From Lichtheimia corymbifera B2541 (Eukaryota; Mucoromycota; Mucoromycetes; Mucorales; Lichtheimiaceae), in NCBI GenBank assembly GCA_000697475.1, contig JNEU01000955.1, positions 1-25,827 on the forward strand: DNA of 25,827 nt, in the 5' to 3' direction. The number at the start of each line of letters is the position of its first letter. The stretch's first letter is position 1. This document shows, piece by piece, positions 20,860 to 25,827 of the stretch. Both the position numbers and the translations under genes were made by a program. A model generated the notes under the pieces. It was not told the DNA's origin. It ran no database searches and saw only the letters and a program-made list of their open reading frames with translations.

Positions 20860-22969
20860 ACGATATCATAACACACATTCACTTATACTTATCCTACCTG
20901 CTACCTGCTACAATATTCTATCAACCACTCGACGTTCATTTATATTACCTTCTTTGTCTTTGCATGCTTGCACAATCATACATGTTTTTAATACAACATT
21001 TTGCCATTATCATTTGTAACATCATATTCTTTTGGGTTTTGGTTTGCTTTCCCATCATAGCATTGTATATTCATAAGCGGTTCGATCGAATCACATACCA
21101 CAAGTTGATGTCTATAATATCTGAGTTGAACAACTTGTCGGACAAAGGCAACCCCCGGTTCTAGAATGAAATAATGGGGGATTTTTGGTGTATATTTTAG
21201 TCCGATTCTATTCTTCCAAGAGTCGGATGCCCACACCTGCTTCCAGCGATTAAGCAACGGGAGAGTTCGCTAACACTGATAGCCGTTTGGCGATGAACAG
21301 GGTTTGATAGTAGCCTCTCGAAATTACTGTAATAAGAGCACACACACACAAAGAAAATGAAAACACGTGGAGCATACATACCATCATGCATAAACAAAGA
21401 ACATGGCTGATCAATAGGTCAAGCACATTCGATCTATAGGAGAGCAGTAGAAATGTAGGCTCTGTTCTTGTTCGATTCCGCTAGTGTCTACCATAGTGAT
21501 GGAGAGGTATATAACCTAGATGAGGCACGTATGGTGTTTTTCAAAACCATCAACGGCATTCTTTTATAATATATACCTTGATGCAAATGTCGTGAATACG
21601 ATAAAAGGAGAGGAGGTTGTTTTAAGTTGTGGAGCTGGCGTCCCCACGTTTAACTCCAGTGAAGATGTCTGCGAGTTAAATTTCTACACTGGGAGCCAAG
21701 TTAAACTCCCCACTGCGATTATCGGCTGATAAACAACTATGTTTGTATGACTAGAAGCAATGCAGAAAAACATGATCGCTGCCAGTCTAACACTTTCACA
21801 CAAGATACTATCGTAACCGTACGCAACCTTCGATTCCAACTCCCCATTTAATCCAAAAAGCAACCAAGTGACCCACACCTTGCCCATTTGAGCTGATATT
21901 ACAACATTCCATATATTATATTGAATCCAATTTTCATTCAATAAAAAAGTCGAAGAATAGTACATGGTAGTGTGGATGTTTATCGAGTAGATATGATAAA
22001 GGAAGAGCATTGCAAATTGACTAAGGTACGGATGAACCACACCGAGACAAGATAATATCCATTGTATTCTTTGTTGCTGCCGTTATGAACATCCTTCATC
22101 CACGATTGTAAAATAGCTGCTGCAAGCATTGACTTGAGTACTCGAACACCATCCATGGCTGTAAAGCACCTTTCGCCAAGATGTAATCCATTTCATCAAT
22201 CTAAACCAATCCATCATCATCCTCAGCCATATCCACGTGACATGATCCATTGTTCCTGCTAACGACGCGCCAAGCAACCACCACGATTCTCATTACAGCA
22301 CTTGATTGCATCCCTCCACCATAGTCAATATGTTGGTTGAGAAGAGCCATGTGATCGCTGCTGCTTTGCTTCCTTTCCCATCCGGCTGCTGGTCAACCCT
22401 TTCTTGGTCATTTTCTTCCATCGCAGCTCATCCAGGTGTAGATTGTTTGTATTTCAGTGAGCTTGATAGCTGATATGGTATCCCATCCATTGTAATCCGT
22501 ATGTATCAAAGCAAGTTGCCACAGGTAAATAAAGCTGCTTCCATACAATGCCGATTTGCTGTTCACGTGTATAAAGCTGAAAGACAAGTTGCTGCAAGCA
22601 AAGAATGCTGTTTGAAACAATGAAATAAAGACCTCGCTAATAGCAGTTGCTGGAATGAATGCTGTTACGATTGGTTGTGGTAGAGGGGTGTACAAGAGAA
22701 CGTGCAGTGTCAATGAACGCGGGTGTTGTAGTAGGTTGTATACACGCCATGCAGTTGCCATTCAGTCGAAGACAATCCGATCGAGACATTGGTACCATTG
22801 ACGTGATGGGCTGAAGCAGGGCAATCGTTCGCAGGTGGTGGTTGTACTTGAATGGGGCAACAGTTGAGAAAGGGACGAGGGAGAGGGAAGAGGAAGAAGT
22901 GGAAATTAAATAGGTGAGGCACTGCCCGACAGATCCATGCACACGACTATAAATTAATCCATGACCTTG
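20860..22969. other. Gene-poor region before the repeat array
   Basis: About 2.1 kb follows the Boi-like gene. Open frames reach 118 codons on both strands but none has a recognisable motif. A short stretch near 21785-21830 (CTTTCACACAAGATAC) resembles the start of the diverged repeat cores further right and may be an isolated old copy. Nothing else was identified. Confidence 0.45.
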
Positions 22970-22974
22970 ATTGC

Positions 22975-23580
22975 CTCTCCCGAACCTGAAACTTTCACAC
23001 AAGATGCTCTTGGTCATGCTGATCAACTTTGTTATAATAAAAAACCCACACTTCACTTGAAAATTTCGAAAGGGAGAGCATAATGTGGGGTTTACTATGA
23101 CGGATGGAAATTGGGAAAGCGCCGGATTTATGAAAAAGCCATTTAGTATGTAGTTTCTTGGGATTCCCCATCTCGCACTTGAAACTTGGTCAGAAGGTAC
23201 TCTCGCACATGCTGATCAACTTCATTCATTTAAAAACTGCATGGTTCATTATGAACATTTTGAATGCGGGCCAACCCAAATGTAGGGCAAAAGTAGTGTA
23301 GACGCTCCTGCTCCCCGAGATTGCCCACCTCGAACCTGAAACTTTCACACAACACTCATTCAACCACACCGAGCAATTTCGTTCCCATAAAGACCCCAGA
23401 GTTCATTATGAAAACCTTAAATGTAGGAGAGACGACAAATGGATGGAATCATAAATAGGGTGTACGGCCGTGCGCGCCGATATTGCCCACGGCGACGTCG
23501 AAACTTGGTCAGGAGGTGCTCTCGGGCATGCTGATCAACATCGTTCTCATAAAGTCTCTACACATCATTATGGAGATTTG
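22975..23580 (+). repeat. Diverged tandem repeat cores (old part of the array)
   Basis: Four related cores start near 22982, 23174, 23331 and 23495. Each has a GAAAC start, a block around ATGCTGATCAAC or GAGCAA and an ending around TTCATTATGAA or CATCATTATGG. Most are preceded by a GATTGCCCAC-like block. Spacing is about 155-195 bp and similarity is partial. The blocks align with the core of the younger units to the right (GAAAC, AAGGTGCGCTT, CGACGAGCAA, ACGTTTCATTG), so they appear to be older members of the same family. Confidence 0.65.
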
Positions 23581-23583
23581 GAG

Positions 23584-23802
23584 ATACAGGCACCTTTATG
23601 TTTTTACTATGCTATAAGTGTGATGCCATAGGAAAGGTGGTGTTTGTTCATTGTCAAGTAGGTAGACCCCGATAGAGCCGAAGATGCAGACGGACTTCTT
23701 TGTGCAACACAGCTCATTTGCATGATACTTCCCAATGAACAAACACCACTCTCTATATAGCATCACGCTTACAACATATGTAAAACATAAAGGTGCCTGT
23801 AT
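23584..23802. repeat. Hairpin H1 of the array
   Basis: Imperfect inverted arms at about 23584-23660 and 23727-23802 (ATACAGGCACCTTTATG against CATAAAGGTGCCTGTAT at the tips) enclose a loop of about 66 nt. The loop is in the forward orientation (GCAACACAGCTCATTTGCAT). Confidence 0.8.
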
Positions 23803-24118
23803 CTCAAAACTTTACAATGAAACGTGGGGTCTTCAATCGAACAAAGTTGCTCGGCGAGGTGAAGCGTACCTTGTGTAGAAGTTTCACGATCGTAGTGGCC
23901 ATTCCTAGATTCACCCAATGTCACCACCAGCCAAAGTTGAAAAAAGAGTTCAAGAGGTCGACCCACGATCCGCTTTGGCTGGTGGTGACATTGCGAAATC
24001 TAGGATCGACGAGCCTGATCGTGAAACTTGCACCCAAGGTGCGCTTCACCCCGACGAGCAACTTTCTTCGATTGAGGACCCCACGTTTCATTGTAGAATT
24101 TCAGTTACGGGTTTCTTT
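23791..24118. repeat. Dyad B, copy 1 (inverted core pair)
   Basis: Inverted arms of about 146 bp (23791-23936 and 23973-24118) surround a 36-nt spacer. The innermost 21 bp (23916-23936 and 23973-23993, containing GTCACCACCAGCCAAAG) are a perfect inverted match. The rest of the arms is the repeat core in opposite orientations. The spacer contains GAGGTCGACCCACGATCC. Confidence 0.85.
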
Positions 24119-24318
24119 ATGTTTTTACTGTGATGTAAGCGTGATGCTATATGACAAGTGGTCTTTGTTCATTCTAAAGAAGCTTGACCCTAATAGAGCA
24201 GAAGATGCACAGGGCCTGCTTGTGCAACACAGCTCATTTGCAACATACTTCGCAATGAAAAACACCACTTGTATATAGCATCACGCTTTCAGCATATGCA
24301 AAAACGCAAGCCCGCCTG
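24105..24318. repeat. Hairpin H2 of the array
   Basis: Arms of about 70-75 nt share AGCGTGATGCTATA with its complement TATAGCATCACGCT. Loop forward. More diverged at its outer tips than H1. Confidence 0.75.
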
Positions 24319-24431
24319 CATCTAGGAACTGCGAGCGTGATTGTGAAACCTGATTCACAAGGTGCGCTTAACCACGACGAGGAATATTGTTCTATGAAAG
24401 AACCCATGTTTCATTGTAAAGTTTAGAGAAA

Positions 24432-24645
24432 CAGGCATCTTTATGTTTTTACATATGCTGAAAGCATGATGCTATATGACTAGTGATGTTGATTCATTCT
24501 GAAGTAGCTTGCCCCTGATAGAGCAGAAGATGCACAGGGGCCTACTTGTGCAACACTGCTCATTTGCATTATACTTCACAATGAACAACACCACTTGTCA
24601 TATAGCATCACGCTTTCAACATATACGAAAACGCAAATCTGCCTG
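24432..24645. repeat. Hairpin H3 of the array
   Basis: Arms of about 70 nt (ACATATGCTGAAAGCATGAT against ATCACGCTTTCAACATAT). The loop is forward with GCAACACTGCTCATTTGCAT. Confidence 0.75.
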
Positions 24646-24756
24646 GATCTAAGATTGGCAAGCATGATCGTGAAACCTGACTCGCAAGGTGCGCTTAATC
24701 ACGACGAGCAATATTGTTCTATGAAAGACCTCACGTTTCATTGTAAGGTTTAGAGA

Positions 24757-24973
24757 TACAGGCACCTTTATGTTTTTACATATGCTGTATGCGTGATGCT
24801 ATATGGGGAGTGGTGTTTGTTCATTGTGAAGTATCATGCAAATGAGCTGTGTTGCACAAAGAAGTCCGTCTGCATCTTCGTCTCTATCGGGATCAACCTA
24901 CTTGACAATGAACAAACACCACTTGTCATATAGAATCATGCTTAAATCATATGTAAAACATAAATGTGCCTGT
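24757..24973. repeat. Hairpin H4 of the array, loop inverted
   Basis: The arms are as in the other copies, but the loop reads ATGCAAATGAGCTGTGTTGC, the reverse complement of the loop in H1, H2, H3, H5 and H6. Reverse-complemented, it is nearly identical to the H1 loop, including the GCAGACGGACTTCTTTGTGC segment. Confidence 0.85.
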
Positions 24974-25281
24974 ATCTCTAAGCTTTACAATGAAACGCGG
25001 GGTCTTCAATCGAACAAAGTTGCTCGGCGAGGTGAAGCGCACCTTGTGTAGAAGTTTCACGATCGTCGTGGCCATTCTCAGATTCACTCAATGTCACCAC
25101 CAGCCAAAGTTGAAGAGGTCGACCCACGATCCACTTTGGCTGGTGGTGACATTGCGAAATCTAGGATTGGCGAGCCTGATCGTGAAACTTGCACCCAAGG
25201 TGCGCTTCACCCCGACGAGCAACTTGGTTCGATTGAAGACCCCACGTTTCATTGTAAAGTTTAGAGGTACAGGCATCTTTA
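24961..25281. repeat. Dyad B, copy 2 (inverted core pair)
   Basis: Same organisation as copy 1, with arms 24961-25109 and 25134-25281. The innermost 21 bp at 25089-25109 and 25134-25154 match perfectly. The spacer is 24 nt, 12 nt shorter than in copy 1 because an AAAAGAGTTCAA-like segment is absent. Confidence 0.85.
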
Positions 25282-25488
25282 TGTTTTCACATATGCTGTA
25301 AGCGGGATGCCATATGACAAGTGGTGTTTGTTCATTCTGAAGCAGCTTGACCCTGATAGAGCGGAAGATACAGACGGGCTTCTTTGTGCAACCCAGCTCA
25401 TTTGCATGATACTTCAATGAAAAAACCACTTGTCATATAGCATCACGCTTTCAGCATATACAAAAACGCAATTCTGCCTGCATCTAGG
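25267..25488. repeat. Hairpin H5 of the array
   Basis: Arms of about 70 nt with a forward loop. The loop has CAGACGGGCTTCTTTGTGC, like H1. The right arm has a short deletion where the others read CACAATGAACAAACACC. Confidence 0.75.
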
Positions 25489-25596
25489 AACGGCGAGCAT
25501 GATCGTGAAACCTGAGTCACAAGGTGCGCTTAACCACGACGAGGAATATTGTTCTATGAAAGAGCCCACGTTTCATTGTAGAATCTTTAGTTATGG

Positions 25597-25810
25597 GTAC
25601 CTTTATGTTTTACATATGCTGAAAGCATGATGCTATATGACAAGTGGTGTTTGTTCATTGTCAAGTAGGTAGACCCTATTAAAGCGGAAGATGCACAGGG
25701 GCGTGCTTGTCTAACACAGCTCATTTGCATGATACTTCACAATGAACAAACATCACTTGTCATATAGCATTCCGCTTTCAGGATATGTAAAAACGAAAAA
25801 GTGCCTGCAT
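25597..25810. repeat. Hairpin H6 of the array
   Basis: The last complete copy before the window ends. The arms match well (GCTATATGACAAGTG against CACTTGTCATATAGC). The loop is forward with an H2/H3-like GATGCACAGGGGC segment. Confidence 0.8.
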
Positions 25811-25827
25811 CTAGAATTGTCAAGCTT

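Larger units (their letters stand above)
23581..25827. repeat. Array of palindromic repeat units of about 325 bp
   Basis: Each unit has a core of about 100 bp (GTGAAAC, AAGGTGCGCTT, CGACGAG, CCCACGTTTCATTGTA) followed by a hairpin of about 215 bp. Forward cores end near 24095, 24418, 24744, 25255 and 25579. The gaps are about 325 bp, except for one of about 510 bp that contains an inverted core. Inverted cores begin near 23813 and 24984. The order is: H1, inverted core, dyad, core, H2, core, H3, core, H4, inverted core, dyad, core, H5, core, H6. The array runs off the window. It has no convincing coding capacity; long frames across it mirror each other through the palindromes. It may be a satellite, a foldback-type element or nested MITE-like copies. 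Confidence 0.85.

Noticed and set aside
21470..21510. Possible tRNA B-box (GTTCGATTCC) near 21470
   Set aside because: The flanking bases do not form a T-arm stem and no acceptor or anticodon arm can be drawn.
22637..23056. 139-codon minus-strand frame
   Set aside because: Part of it lies in the diverged repeat (the ILCESFRF segment recurs near 21790 in another frame), and no domain is visible.
23793..24278. Open frames of 161 and 71 codons across the first dyad of the array
   Set aside because: They read through an inverted repeat, so the peptide halves mirror the repeat. The 24966-25301 (+) and 25094-25429 (-) frames arise the same way from the second dyad. None has protein-family features.
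23581..25827. CRISPR-like array (regular repeats with dyads)
   Set aside because: Units of about 325 bp with similar rather than unique intervening sequence, in a genome with spliceosomal introns, do not fit CRISPR.

Overview
The window reads as nuclear DNA of a filamentous, early-diverging fungus, most likely in Mucoromycota (Mucorales-like). Five genes contain 23 inferred introns of 51-87 nt with GT-AG ends. Their products have fungal architectures: copper-fist regulator, Boi/Pob1-type polarity protein, peroxisomal hydratase 2. Low-complexity Gln/Thr/His/Ser runs are common. The lineage call is inference; no marker gene is present.

Layout, left to right. (1) 1-835 has no recognisable gene. 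(2) 838-2654 is a structurally complete Tc1/mariner element with a TA target duplication, 88-89 bp terminal inverted repeats, paired internal direct repeats and an intact 436-aa DD34E transposase. (3) 2758-4844 (-) is an 8-exon, 540-aa MFS transporter of the 14-helix DHA2 type; the transposon lies about 100 bp beyond its stop codon. (4) 4845-7481 is a long gap. (5) 7569-8783 (+) encodes a protein joining an SH3-like fold to C-terminal C2H2 zinc fingers. (6) 9456-10634 (-) is a stand-alone peroxisomal 2-enoyl-CoA hydratase 2 ending in SKL. (7) 10860-12934 (-) is a membrane-anchored ubiquitin-specific protease of the Ubp1/USP30 kind. (8) 15036-16419 (+) is a copper-fist transcription factor with a Cuf1/Mac1-type copper-sensing Cys motif. 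(9) 17836-20859 (+) is a 9-exon Boi/Pob1-like SH3-SAM-PH protein with an added C-terminal calponin-homology-like domain. (10) 20860-22969 has no recognisable gene. (11) About 22975 to the window end is a repeat array. Old, diverged monomers lie on the left. On the right are young units of about 325 bp, each a core plus a large imperfect hairpin, with two core inversions joined by a second near-perfect dyad and one hairpin whose loop is flipped.

The genes do not form a pathway or cluster; they look like ordinary neighbouring housekeeping and regulatory genes. All multi-exon models were built by hand from splice signals and frame, and each sums to an exact multiple of three. The most unusual content is the palindromic array at the right end. 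The intact Tc1 element and two domain combinations (SH3 with zinc finger, SH3-SAM-PH with CH) also merit checking.
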